NCBI RefSeq assembly: GCF_003696235.1
Contig: NZ_RFFJ01000003.1
Coordinates: 1-64,000, forward strand
DNA: 64,000 nt
From: Streptomyces triticirhizae
Lineage (GTDB): Bacteria > Actinomycetota > Actinomycetes > Streptomycetales > Streptomycetaceae
Direction of reading: 5' to 3'
Below the pieces are notes generated by a model, which was not told where the DNA came from, did not search any database, and saw nothing but the letters and a program-made list of their open reading frames with translations. Positions 43,615 through 51,964 of the stretch are shown piece after piece. Numbering within the stretch: the first letter of the stretch is position 1; every line of letters begins with the position of its first letter. The position numbers were made by a program, and so were the translations under genes.

Positions 43615-44547
43615 ATGGCCACTCTCGAAGTGCGTGCACTGAAGAAGGACTTCCCGGTCAGAGAAGGGGTGCGCCGCACCCTGTTCCCGGCGGTGAAGGG
43701 GGTCGACTTCGAGCTGAACGCCGGCAGCACCGTGGCCCTGGTGGGCCAGAGCGGCAGCGGCAAGTCCACGGTCGCCCGCATGATCGCCCAGCTGGAGAGG
43801 CCGACCGGCGGGGAGATCCTGCTCAACGGGCAGCCGGCGACGTTCCGCAGGCGCGGGATGCGGGAGTACCGCAGCCAGGTGCAGATGGTCTTCCAGGACC
43901 CGTTCGCCTCGCTGAACCCGTTCCACACCATCGCGCACCACCTGGAGCGGCCGCTGCTGCGCAACGGCCGGGTCCGGGGGAAGGCGGCGCTGCGGGCCAG
44001 GGTCGAGGAGCTGCTGGAGCGCGTCAACCTGACGCCCGCCGACAGCTTCGCCGAGCGCCGCCCGCACGAGCTGTCCGGCGGGCAGCGGCAACGCGTCGCC
44101 ATCGCCCGGGCGTTGGCGCCCGAGCCGACGGTGCTGATCGCGGACGAGCCCGTCTCGATGCTGGACGTCTCGATCCGCCTGGGCATCCTGCACCTGCTGG
44201 CCAGGCTGCAACGGGAGGAGAACCTCGCGGTCCTCTACATCACCCACGACCTCGCGACCGCGCGCCACTTCTCCGACGAGATCCTCGTCATGTACCAGGG
44301 GGAGGTCGTGGAACGCGGCCCGGCGGACGACGTGATCCTGCGGCCCACCGCCGAGTTCACCCGCCGCCTCGCCAACGCGGCCCCGGAGCCGGCGCGCACC
44401 GAGCGCTTCCGCCGCGCGGCAGCGCGGTACGCCTCCGGCGGGGACGGGGACGGGGACGGGGACGGGGACGGGGACGGGGACGGGGGCGCGGAGCCGTCCG
44501 GGGCGCCGGGCGCCCCGGACGCGTCGGGGACGTCGGGGACGCCCTGA
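43615..44547 (+). CDS. ABC transporter ATP-binding protein, DppF-like, with Gly-Asp repeat tail
   Basis: About 310 aa. Walker A GQSGSGKSTVARMI, Q-loop MVFQDPFASLNP, signature LSGGQRQRVAIARALAPEP, Walker B VLIADEPVSMLD, switch ITHDLATARHF. ATG 43615 is preferred because GGAGG lies seven bases before; ATG 43609 overlaps the previous stop. After residue about 272 the protein ends in a (GD)n run encoded by seven perfect GGGGAC units and a Gly/Ser/Pro/Ala tail, which is not part of the family fold and probably arose by repeat expansion. Confidence 0.92.
   Translation: MATLEVRALKKDFPVREGVRRTLFPAVKGVDFELNAGSTVALVGQSGSGKSTVARMIAQLERPTGGEILLNGQPATFRRRGMREYRSQVQMVFQDPFASLNPFHTIAHHLERPLLRNGRVRGKAALRARVEELLERVNLTPADSFAERRPHELSGGQRQRVAIARALAPEPTVLIADEPVSMLDVSIRLGILHLLARLQREENLAVLYITHDLATARHFSDEILVMYQGEVVERGPADDVILRPTAEFTRRLANAAPEPARTERFRRAAARYASGGDGDGDGDGDGDGDGGAEPSGAPGAPDASGTSGTP
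44440..44481 (+). repeat. Hexanucleotide tandem repeat GGGGAC x7
   Basis: Seven exact GGGGAC units inside the 3' end of the second ATPase gene, encoding alternating Gly-Asp. Unit length is a multiple of three, so copy-number changes keep the frame. Confidence 0.95.
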
Positions 44548-44742
44548 ACGGCGCCCCGGCGCCGATGCGGAGCCGTCCGGGACGTAGGTCACGTCTGGGA
44601 TGCCGGACGCGCCGGAGCGGTCCGGGACGCCGGGGCGGTCCGGTCACGCCGGACGCGCCGGAACCGTCCGGGGCGGGGACGTTTCGAACCGCCTTGCCGG
44701 CGGCCCGCGTTCACACTCCACGACTGCGAAGGGGCACCACCG

Positions 44743-45601
44743 ATGAGCCTGACCCCGATGCCGGCACCCGACGCCGTGTTCGTCCAGAGCCGGCCGACCG
44801 GGCGGTTCGAGCCGGCGACCCGGTCCGGCGACCGTTGGACCCGGGAGGGGGTGGAGGCGCGCGTCGCCGAGGCTCCCGGCTGGTCGACCCTCTCGGTCGC
44901 CGCCGGGGGCGGAGAGCTGTCCCGGGTCGCGCTCCGCTGGCGCGGCGGCGTCCCCGAGGGACGCGCGTGCTGGGCGACGCCTGGGAGCGGTCGTACGGCG
45001 ACCTCGCCTGGGAGGGCGTGGTGCCGCACCGCGTGCTGCCCTGGTACTGGCTGGCCCACGACGAGCGGGCCGGCCACACCCTCGGCGCCGGGGTGCGGAC
45101 CTCGCCGGCGGCCTGGTGCTCCTGGTCGGTCGACGCCGAGGGTGTCACGCTCTGGGCCGACCTGCGCGCCGGGCAGCGGCCGGTGCGGCTGGGCGACCGC
45201 GAGCTGGAGGTCGCCCAACTCGTCCGGCTTGACACGGAGTCGGGGCCGCACGCGCGCACCGCGAACTCGTCGTCGGGCTCGCGCCGGCGCCCGTGCCCAG
45301 CGGGCCGCTGGTCGGCGCCAACAACTGGTACTACGCCTACGGGCACGGCTTCGACGCGGACGCGGTGGTCGGGGACGCGCGGATCGTCTCCCGGCCGGCC
45401 GGGGACCACCCGGTGCGGCCGTTCAGCGTGATCGACGCCGGCTGGACCCCGGGCGGCGGCACGGGCGGCGGCCCGTGGGACCGGGGCCTGGGCTCCTTCG
45501 CCGACGTGGCGGAGGTCGCCTCCCGCATCAGGGCCGAGGGCGCCAGACCAGGGCTCTGGTACCGGCCGCTGGGCGCCGAGCCGTTCATCCACGACGTGTA
45601 A
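44743..45601 (+). pseudogene. Alpha-galactosidase-like gene (GH36/GH27-type) with two frameshifts and a lost 3' end
   Basis: Three frames in succession read as one protein: MSLTPMPAPDAVFVQSRPTG, continuing VEARVAEAPGWSTL ... VALRWRGGVPEG; then from about 44960 TRVLGDAWERSYGDLAWEGVVPHRVLPWYWLAHDERAG ... LVRLDTESGPHAR; then from about 45250 RELVVGLAPAPVPSGPLVGANNWYYAYGHGF ... FSVIDAGWTPGGG ... FADVAEVASRIRAEGARPGLWYRPL. The barrel start NNWYYAYG and VIDxGW are glycosidase-like. It then ends after PFIHDV, before the catalytic residues. Clearly dead; it lay downstream of the importer, suggesting a sugar-uptake locus. Confidence 0.7.
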
Positions 45602-45639
45602 CCATCCGCGACGGGTGAGCGGTGCGCCGGCCCCGGGCC

Positions 45640-45945
45640 GGCGCCGGTGGCCACGCCGCCGCAGGGGCGGGGGAGACCGCGGTGGCGTGGCGGGCGGGGA
45701 CGCCGGGCAGGGCCCGGCGGGCGAGCCCGGCCAGGGTGCGGCCGGGGCCGATGTCACGGAAGGCCGTGCGGCCCAACTCCCCGTGGAGCGTGCCGAGGAT
45801 CTCCGGACGGGACCGGTCAGCTGGCGGGCGCCCAACTCCCGCCAGCGGTGGCCTCCCTCGTGCGGGCGGGCGTCGACGTTGGCGACCACGGGCAGCGCGC
45901 TGGCCCGGAAGCCCGTCAGCTCCAGGGCGCGGCGCGCGCCACGCG
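45640..45945 (-). pseudogene. C-terminal fragment of a malonyl-CoA:ACP transacylase (FabD-like)
   Basis: On the reverse strand, ALELTGFRASALPVVANVDARPH, then WRELGARQLTGPVR, followed in another frame by FRDIGPGRTLAGLARRALPG, match the end of an acyltransferase domain (P.V.NV.A.P......LLA.QLT.PVRW ... VGPG..L.GL..R). The N-terminal half with GHSLG is absent and there is at least one frameshift. Confidence 0.6.
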
Positions 45946-45976
45946 GCGGGCCGGCCCCCGCAGTCAGGAGGTGGCC

Positions 45977-46699
45977 GTGCTGAACGACACGCGGCTGCGC
46001 CGGCCGTCCGCCCCGCGCACGCTCCACGTCGGGGACCTGAAGGTGAGTTATGTGCCGGACGGCGCGATGCCGCTCAAGCCCGCCGGGCCGCCGCACCCGG
46101 CGGCGTACCGGGCCTGTCTCAACGACACGGGCCATCTGGTCGCCAACATCGGCGGGTCGCTGGTGCGGTGCGGCAACCCGGGCCCGGAGGGCATCGAGGT
46201 GGTGGCGTTCACCCGGCTCCACCTCGACCACGTCGGCTGGGCCAGCGTGCGTCCGCCGGTGTTCACCCGGGCCACCTTCGTGGTCCCGGCCGGGGCCTGG
46301 GAGGGCCCGGTGCCCGTGCCGCCGCCGGCGCTGCGGCGGCGGCAGCGCCGGGTGGTGCCGGGGGAGGAGGTCTTCCCCGGCGTCCACGTTCTGGCGCTGC
46401 CGGGGCACACCGGCTTCACCATCACCTCCCGTGGCGAGCGGCTGGTGGCGTTCGGCGTCGCGCTGCACTCGCCGGTCCAGGTCCGGCACCCCGAGTGGTC
46501 CCCGCCGCCCGACCCCGACCCGCGCGGCGCGCCCTTCCGCGACACCGGGACACCGGGTCGGGAGGCGCGCCGCCCCGTTCCGCCGTCGGTGGGCCTGCGC
46601 GGGAGGGATGGAAAACGTTCGCCCTTGGGTATTTCCATCGCTGTAAGTCCCGTGATGCCATGGCCAGTCGAAACCCGACGCCGCACACGGCGTCCCTGA
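45977..46699 (+). pseudogene. Degenerate metallo-beta-lactamase-fold protein
   Basis: About 240 aa from GTG 45977 (AGGAGGT upstream). It resembles a hydrolase of the MBL superfamily, but the key motif HxHxDH is TRLHLDHVGWA (first His lost), the loop before it is shortened (GSLVRCGNPGPEGIEVVAF), GHTG survives in LPGHTGFTI, and the metal Asp of GDxxH is Val (FGVALHSPVQ). The last 60 residues are low-complexity. Probably non-functional, though the frame itself is open. Confidence 0.6.
46607..46639. promoter_or_regulatory. Inverted repeat upstream of the GH43 gene
   Basis: GATGGAAA (46607-46614) and TTTCCATC (46632-46639) are exact inverted arms. An AACGTT core follows the left arm, reminiscent of LacI-type operators. 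It lies 88 bp before the GH43 start, partly inside the decayed MBL frame. Confidence 0.45.
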
Positions 46700-46726
46700 G
46701 GACCCCGACCGACCGAGGGAGCACCG

Positions 46727-48175
46727 ATGCGCGCCCGCTCCAGAACCGCTCTGATCACCGCCCTGCTCGCGTTGCTCATCGGCCTGGCCGGTGCGCCGCC
46801 GTCCTCGGCAGGAGAAGCGATGCCGCACGCCACCGGAACCTTCCGCAACCCGCTCAACACCGGCCCCGACCCGTTCGTGACTCACGCCAACGGGAACTAC
46901 CACCTCGCCACCACCCAGGGCGACGCCATCCGGATGTGGAGCGCGCCCTCGTTGGCCACCCTGCTGGCCGCCGACCCCGTCACGGTGTGGACCGACACCG
47001 ACCCGTCCCGCGACCAGCACATCTGGGCGCCCGAGTTCTACCGCTTCAACGAGCGCTGGTACATGTACTACACGGCCGACGACGGCGTGGACGAACACCA
47101 CCGGCTCTACGTCCTGGAGTCCGAGGGCGACGACCCCAGGGGGCCCTACCACTTCAAGGGCAAGCTCGAACCGCCCAACCACGTCGACGACTTCGCCATC
47201 GACCCCGGCATCCTCCAGCACGACGGCCGCCTCTACCTCGCCTACAGCGGCCTCAACGAGTACCAGCACAACGGCCTCAACATCGCCCCGATGTCCAACC
47301 CCTACACGGTCTCCGGCGACGCGACAGCCCTGGACGCCGCCGGCGGCTGCCCCGAGGTCCGCGAGGGACCGGCGTTCCTCTACCGCGACGGCCGCACCTG
47401 GATGACCTACTCCACCTGCGACACCGGCAAGCCGGACTACCAGGTCTGGATGATGTCCCTGCCCGACGGTGCCGACCCGCTGGTCGCGGAGAACTGGACC
47501 CAGCACCAGGGTCCGCTGCTGTCCCGCGACGACGCGGCCGGCGTCTTCGGCCCCGGCCACCACAACTTCTTCACCTCGCCGGACGGGACCGAGGACTGGA
47601 TCGTCTACCACGCCAAGACCACCCCGGAGTACACCTACTCCGACCGCACCACCCGCGCCCAGCGCATCGGTTGGCACCCCGACGGCAGCCCCGACCTCGG
47701 CACCCCGCTCGCGCTCGGCGCGACCCAGGACCTGCCGTCGGGCGACCCGGGCGCCGGCGTGGAGGGCCTCACCTACTGGATCAACGACGACGGCCGCTCC
47801 AGCGGCGACGGCACCGTCACCTTCGAGGGCGACTGGAACTCCGGCACCGGCTGCGCCAGCCAGTGCTTCTGGGGCGACGACCACTGGAGCGACCAGCCGG
47901 GCGCCACCGCGACGTTCACCTTCACCGGCACCAGGATCGCGTTGCTGTCCGTGCGCGACACCCGCAACGGCATCGCCGCGATCAGCGTGGACGGCGGCCC
48001 CGAGGAACGCGTCGACCTCCACGGCCCGATCCGCGTCGGCGAGGCCCTCCAGTACCTCAGCCCCCGACTGCCGCACGGCACCCACACGTTGACGATCCGG
48101 GTCACCGGTGAGCGCGACTCCTCATCCTCCGCCGCCTTCGTCAGCGTGGACCGGGCCGAGGTCTACGCCGACTGA
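46727..48175 (+). CDS. Secreted GH43 family glycosidase (arabinanase/arabinofuranosidase-like)
   Basis: 482 aa. Signal peptide MRARSRTALITALLALLIGLAGAPPSSA. Five-bladed propeller of GH43: catalytic base Asp in RNPLNTGPDPFVTHANGNYHLATTQ, pKa Asp in FAIDPGILQHDGRLYLAYSG, acid Glu in CPEVREGPAFLYRDGRTWMTYS, and GHHNFFTSPDGTEDWIVYHAK. A C-terminal beta-sandwich (about 350-480, VTFEGDWNSGTG ... SVDRAEVYAD) looks like a carbohydrate-binding module. Likely attacks arabinan or arabinoxylan side chains. GAGGGAG precedes the ATG. Monocistronic, followed by a clear terminator. Confidence 0.9.
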   Translation: MRARSRTALITALLALLIGLAGAPPSSAGEAMPHATGTFRNPLNTGPDPFVTHANGNYHLATTQGDAIRMWSAPSLATLLAADPVTVWTDTDPSRDQHIWAPEFYRFNERWYMYYTADDGVDEHHRLYVLESEGDDPRGPYHFKGKLEPPNHVDDFAIDPGILQHDGRLYLAYSGLNEYQHNGLNIAPMSNPYTVSGDATALDAAGGCPEVREGPAFLYRDGRTWMTYSTCDTGKPDYQVWMMSLPDGADPLVAENWTQHQGPLLSRDDAAGVFGPGHHNFFTSPDGTEDWIVYHAKTTPEYTYSDRTTRAQRIGWHPDGSPDLGTPLALGATQDLPSGDPGAGVEGLTYWINDDGRSSGDGTVTFEGDWNSGTGCASQCFWGDDHWSDQPGATATFTFTGTRIALLSVRDTRNGIAAISVDGGPEERVDLHGPIRVGEALQYLSPRLPHGTHTLTIRVTGERDSSSSAAFVSVDRAEVYAD

Positions 48176-48190
48176 GCGCCGGCGCGCGCC

Positions 48191-48212
48191 GGCCCGCCCC
48201 GTGGGGCGGGCC
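48191..48212 (+). terminator. Hairpin terminator after the GH43 gene
   Basis: GGCCCGCCCC (48191-48200), GT loop, GGGGCGGGCC (48203-48212), 15 bp past the stop codon. Confidence 0.8.
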
Positions 48213-48321
48213 CGGCGAAACCTCGCGAACGCTGCCTAGAAGGCGACGAATCGGGAACGCTCGACCACAGGGAGGTGGCCAGGGCCCCGGACGGGCACCA
48301 CGGATCAAGGGGAGTGACAGG

Positions 48322-48762
48322 ATGAACGGCATTCGAACGGTGGGACGGGCCGGCGCCCAGGGCAGGGCCGCCGCCGGCGTGGCCGGCACGACCCTGGCGG
48401 ACGTCTCCCGGGCCCGCGACCTCACCCGCGCCTTCTGCGACAATCTCACCCCCGCCCCGAGCCAGGACCTGGCGGACGCCCTGCTGTTGGCGGTCTCCGA
48501 GCTGGTCACCAACGCCCTCCGCCACGGCGGCGGCGGCTTCGCGCTGCGTCTGACCGCCACGCCGGAGGCGGTGGCCGTGGAGGTCGACGACGGCGAGCCG
48601 CGCCCGCCGCACGCCCGCAGCCCCGACGTGCTGCGCGGCGGCGGCTTCGGCTGGCCGCTGGTGCTCTCGCTGGCGTCGGGGGTCGCCGTCGTCCCCAGGC
48701 CGGGAGGCAAGACGGTGCGGGCCACGTTCCGGCGCGCGGCCGACCTCAACCAGGCCGCCTGA
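48322..48762 (+). CDS. Anti-sigma-factor-like ATP-binding protein (HATPase_c)
   Basis: 146 aa, stand-alone GHKL ATPase domain of the RsbW/SpoIIAB-like type abundant in Streptomyces. N-box ADALLLAVSELVTNALRHGGGGFALRL, G1 region VEVDDGEPRPPHARSPD, then GGFGWPLVLSLASGVAVVPRPGGKTVRATF. It would bind ATP and a sigma or anti-anti-sigma partner in the cytoplasm. No sigma factor is adjacent. RBS GGGGAG/GACAGG upstream of ATG 48322. Confidence 0.85.
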   Translation: MNGIRTVGRAGAQGRAAAGVAGTTLADVSRARDLTRAFCDNLTPAPSQDLADALLLAVSELVTNALRHGGGGFALRLTATPEAVAVEVDDGEPRPPHARSPDVLRGGGFGWPLVLSLASGVAVVPRPGGKTVRATFRRAADLNQAA

Positions 48763-49106
48763 CCCGGGAGTCGGGGCGCGCGCCATCCCGCCGTCACAGT
48801 GGTTGTCATACCGGTGCTTTGGCGGCCCTTGGGGTGGACACGGCCCTTCTCGGGGCAGAGTGGACGATCGGGATATTAGCCCTTGCGAGTGGATGCCATG
48901 ATGGTGGTACGGATGGGTCCCGGGAGCCTCAGGAGGCGCCCGGGACCCCGGGGACACGGCGGTTCGCGACGTCCGGCGGGGCGTCGGCGTGTTCGTCAAC
49001 CCCGTTGCGGGAAAGCTGAATCGTGGGACCGGGATACCCACGTGTCCTTGTGGGGCGTTAGGGTTACCCTGCCCGGACCGGGTGCCGCTGTACGGGTGGG
49101 AGAGTC
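48763..49106. other. 344-bp intergenic region
   Basis: No gene seen. It contains a short palindrome AGGGTTACCCT at 49060-49070 shortly before the next small gene, possibly part of its promoter. Confidence 0.4.
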
Positions 49107-49376
49107 ATGAAGCAGATAACAGCGCACGGCAGGCCGCCGCGAGTGCCTGCGATCAACTGCGGGAGCACGGCCAACAGCGCGCGCCTCGACCGTCACCTGA
49201 GCGTGCTCGGCGGTCCCGCCGTGCCGGCGGGTGAGACCGAGGAGGCCACCACGCTGATGCGGGAGTTGACCCGCCGCGACCACAAGAGCCCGACCCGGGT
49301 CAACCGCACCGCCCGAGTGCTGCTCTTCGCCCCGCTCCGCCGGCTGCGTCGCACGCTCTTCGGCGGGCGCGGCTGA
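49107..49376 (+). CDS. Small basic protein of unknown function
   Basis: 89 aa, not recognised. A polar N-terminus (MKQITAHGRPPRVPAINCGSTANSARLDRHLSVLGG) is followed by an acidic patch (ETEEATTLMRELTRRD) and a strongly basic C-terminus (RLRRTLFGGRG). No membrane segment. GGGAGAG directly before the ATG supports translation. Isolated, co-directional with the ATPase gene upstream. Confidence 0.5.
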   Translation: MKQITAHGRPPRVPAINCGSTANSARLDRHLSVLGGPAVPAGETEEATTLMRELTRRDHKSPTRVNRTARVLLFAPLRRLRRTLFGGRG

Positions 49377-49623
49377 GCCTGGCTGACGCCCCTTTCGACG
49401 TTCCCGCCGCCGCCGAGCCCGGTCCGGTCTCCGGCGGCGGCACCCACCCCGGGCGGGCGCCGGGCGACGCCTCCCACGCGTCGCGCTCCCGGTCCCTGGC
49501 GCCTCCCGGGACGAGGCCGTGTCCCCACCCTGCGGCGTACTCCCGCCCTGCGGCGGCGCGTTGACGACGCCCGTTCGGCTGCGGGCGCCCGTCGAGCACC
49601 GCCCATCCAGCCGAGCCCCCCGT

Positions 49624-50472
49624 TCAGTTGAGCACGTCGTGCCGCGCGGCCGGCCCGTCCCGTTCACCGTCTGGCTCCTCCGGCTCCTCCGGCTCCGCTT
49701 CGCGCTCCGGCGCGCCGCGTTCCGCCTCCACGGTCACCGAGAAGGAGAAGCGGTCGCCCCGGTAGGACATCAGGGCCACGTCCACCACCCGCCCGGTCAG
49801 GTCGTGCTCCACGCCCGTGATGTGCAGGATCGGGCTGAGCAGCGGCACCTCCAGCAGCCTGGCCGTGGTGGGATCGGCCAGCCTGGCCTGCGCCGTGTTG
49901 TCGACGCGGCCGACCCTGACCCCCGCCACGTCCCGCAGCACCCGCGTCATGGGCCAACGCTCCAGCGCCGAGGGGTCGATGCGGTCGGCGACCTCGGGGT
50001 GGATCAGGTTCTCCACCCAGCTCACCGGCTCCCCGTCCGGCGCGGCGCGGCGCAGCCGCCGGAAGCGCACCACCTCGGCGACCCCGGGGAAGTGCTCCAC
50101 CAGCCCGGTCGGCACCGGCACCGGCACGGGGCCCGGGTCCAGCAGGGTGGTGTGGCCCCCGGACTGCTGGGCGACGATGGTGTCCAACGTGCCCAACAGC
50201 CGCACGGGCACCCCGCGTTGGGCCGCCGGCTCGATGAAGGTGCCACGCCTGCGGTGCCGGCTGATCAGCCCCTCGGTCTCCAGCTCCTTCAGGGCCTGCC
50301 GCATGGTCAGCACGCTCACGCCGAAGTGCTCGGCGAGCTGCTCCTCGGTGGGCAGGCGCAGCGGCGCGTGGGGCGGGCGCCCGAGTATGGAGGCGCGTAA
50401 CGACTGGGAGACCTGGTACCACAGCGGGAGCTTGCGGTTCAGGTCGATCGAGTCGGGGGCGAAGACGTTCAC
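49624..50472 (-). CDS. GntR family regulator, HutC/UTRA subfamily
   Basis: About 282 aa. Winged helix LPLWYQVSQSLRASILG ... LRLPTEEQLAEHFGVSVLTMRQALKELETEGLISRHRRRGTFI, then a UTRA effector domain (EHFPGVAEVVRFRRLRRAAPDGEPVSWVENLIHPEVADRI ... PLLSPILHITGVEHDLTGRVVDVALMSYRGDRFSF). An acidic Glu/Pro-rich tail follows. GTG start at 50472. It lies 55 bp downstream of the homogentisate dioxygenase gene on the same strand and probably controls tyrosine/homogentisate catabolism. Confidence 0.88.
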   Translation of the reverse strand: MNVFAPDSIDLNRKLPLWYQVSQSLRASILGRPPHAPLRLPTEEQLAEHFGVSVLTMRQALKELETEGLISRHRRRGTFIEPAAQRGVPVRLLGTLDTIVAQQSGGHTTLLDPGPVPVPVPTGLVEHFPGVAEVVRFRRLRRAAPDGEPVSWVENLIHPEVADRIDPSALERWPMTRVLRDVAGVRVGRVDNTAQARLADPTTARLLEVPLLSPILHITGVEHDLTGRVVDVALMSYRGDRFSFSVTVEAERGAPEREAEPEEPEEPDGERDGPAARHDVLN

Positions 50473-50527
50473 GGCTGACGGACTTTCGGGTCGGGAGGCG
50501 AACCGGCGCCGGCCCGGCGGGCCCTCG

Positions 50528-51892
50528 CTACGGTCGCGTCGGGGAGAAACGCTGCTCAAGACCTTGCCACACCTCGTCGTAGCGGCGCTGACGGTGGGAG
50601 GCGTCGGCGGCCAGCGCGGTGAGCGCCACCGGCCAACGCGTCTCGAACATGAACGCAAGCCCGTCATCGATCCGTTCCGGGCGCAGCTCGGCCGTGCTGG
50701 CCCGCTCGAAGGTGATCCGGTCCGGGCCGTGCGCGGACATCATGGTGTGCAGCGAGCCGCCACCGGGCCGGAAGCCCTCCGCCTTGGCGTCGTAGGCGCC
50801 CTCGATCAGGCCCATGTACTCGGTCATCACGTTGCGGTGGAAGTAGGGCGGCCGGAAGGTGTCCTCGCCCACCAGCCAGCGGGGCGCGAAGACCACGAAG
50901 TCCACGTTGGCCTGGCCCGGCAGCTCCGACGGCGAGGTCAGCACGGTGAAGATCGAGGGATCGGGGTGGTCATAGCTGATCGAACCCAGCACATTGAACC
51001 GGCGCAGGTCATAGAGGTAGGGCACATGGCTGCCGTGCCAGGCCACCACGTCCAGCGGCGAGTGGTCGTACTCGGCGGCCCAGAGCCGGCCGCAGAACTT
51101 GGTGACCACCTCGACCGGGCCGCTCGCCTCCTCGTAGGCGGCCGTGGGCGCCAGGAAGTCCCGCGCGTTGGCCAGGCCGTTGGCGCCGATCGGCCCCAGC
51201 TCGGGCAGCGTGAACGGCTGTCCGTGGTTCTCGCAGACATACCCGCGCGCCGGCCCCTCGGGCAGCTCCACCCGGAACCGCACCCCGCGCGGGATCAGCG
51301 CCACCTGTCCCGGCGAGGCCCGCAGCACGCCCAACTCGGTGCGCAGCAGCAGCGTTCCGCGCTCGGGCACCAGCAGCAGTTCGCCGTCCGCGTCGCCGAA
51401 CACCCGGTCGGTCATGGGGGAGTTGGCGTGGTAGAGGTGGATCGCCATGCCGGAGCGCAGCCGGGTGTCACCGTTGCCGCCCAGGGTCCACAGCCCGGCG
51501 ACGAAGTCGGTGCCGGCCGGCGGCTCGGGCAGCGGGTCCCAGCGCATCCGGTTGGGATCGGGCTCGGTCTCCTCGAACGGCGCGCCGCGCAGCGAGCCGT
51601 TGCCGATCCGGTGGAACGGCGGATGCGCGGCCGAGGGGCGCAGACGATAGAGCCACGAGCGCCGGTTGTGCGCCCTCGGCTCGGTGAACGCGGTGCCGCT
51701 GAGCTGCTCGGCGTAGAGCCCCAGGGGCGCGCGCTGGGGCGAGTTGCGCCCCACAGGGAGCGCCCCCGGCACCGCCTCGCTGCTGTGCTCGTTGCCGAAC
51801 CCGGTCAGATAGCGCGGCGCCCCCTGGTCCCAGTCGGGGCTCGGCCGTTCGCCGGCGGTCGACGCCGCCGTGGTCGCCTCGTCGGTGTCCAT
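50528..51892 (-). CDS. hmgA: Homogentisate 1,2-dioxygenase
   Basis: 454 aa, full length. Recognised from [56 protein letters not shown] at the start, and the iron-binding cupin region with [31 protein letters not shown] plus the upstream His/Glu ([14 protein letters not shown]). Opens the homogentisate ring to maleylacetoacetate in phenylalanine/tyrosine degradation. ATG 51892 has GGGAG six bases before. Followed by its probable GntR regulator; the FAH and isomerase genes expected beside it are not here. Confidence 0.95.
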   Translation of the reverse strand: MDTDEATTAASTAGERPSPDWDQGAPRYLTGFGNEHSSEAVPGALPVGRNSPQRAPLGLYAEQLSGTAFTEPRAHNRRSWLYRLRPSAAHPPFHRIGNGSLRGAPFEETEPDPNRMRWDPLPEPPAGTDFVAGLWTLGGNGDTRLRSGMAIHLYHANSPMTDRVFGDADGELLLVPERGTLLLRTELGVLRASPGQVALIPRGVRFRVELPEGPARGYVCENHGQPFTLPELGPIGANGLANARDFLAPTAAYEEASGPVEVVTKFCGRLWAAEYDHSPLDVVAWHGSHVPYLYDLRRFNVLGSISYDHPDPSIFTVLTSPSELPGQANVDFVVFAPRWLVGEDTFRPPYFHRNVMTEYMGLIEGAYDAKAEGFRPGGGSLHTMMSAHGPDRITFERASTAELRPERIDDGLAFMFETRWPVALTALAADASHRQRRYDEVWQGLEQRFSPTRP

Positions 51893-51964
51893 CACACACT
51901 CCCGCCGCCGCTGATTCCTCTGATGGTGCGCAGGAATTGACGGTAGGAACGCCGGTCGGGCAAG

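Noticed and set aside
44711-48085. A 1124-codon minus-strand frame
   Set aside because: Antisense to GH43 and the remnants; only its short FabD-like segment (45830-45945) is meaningful and is listed separately.
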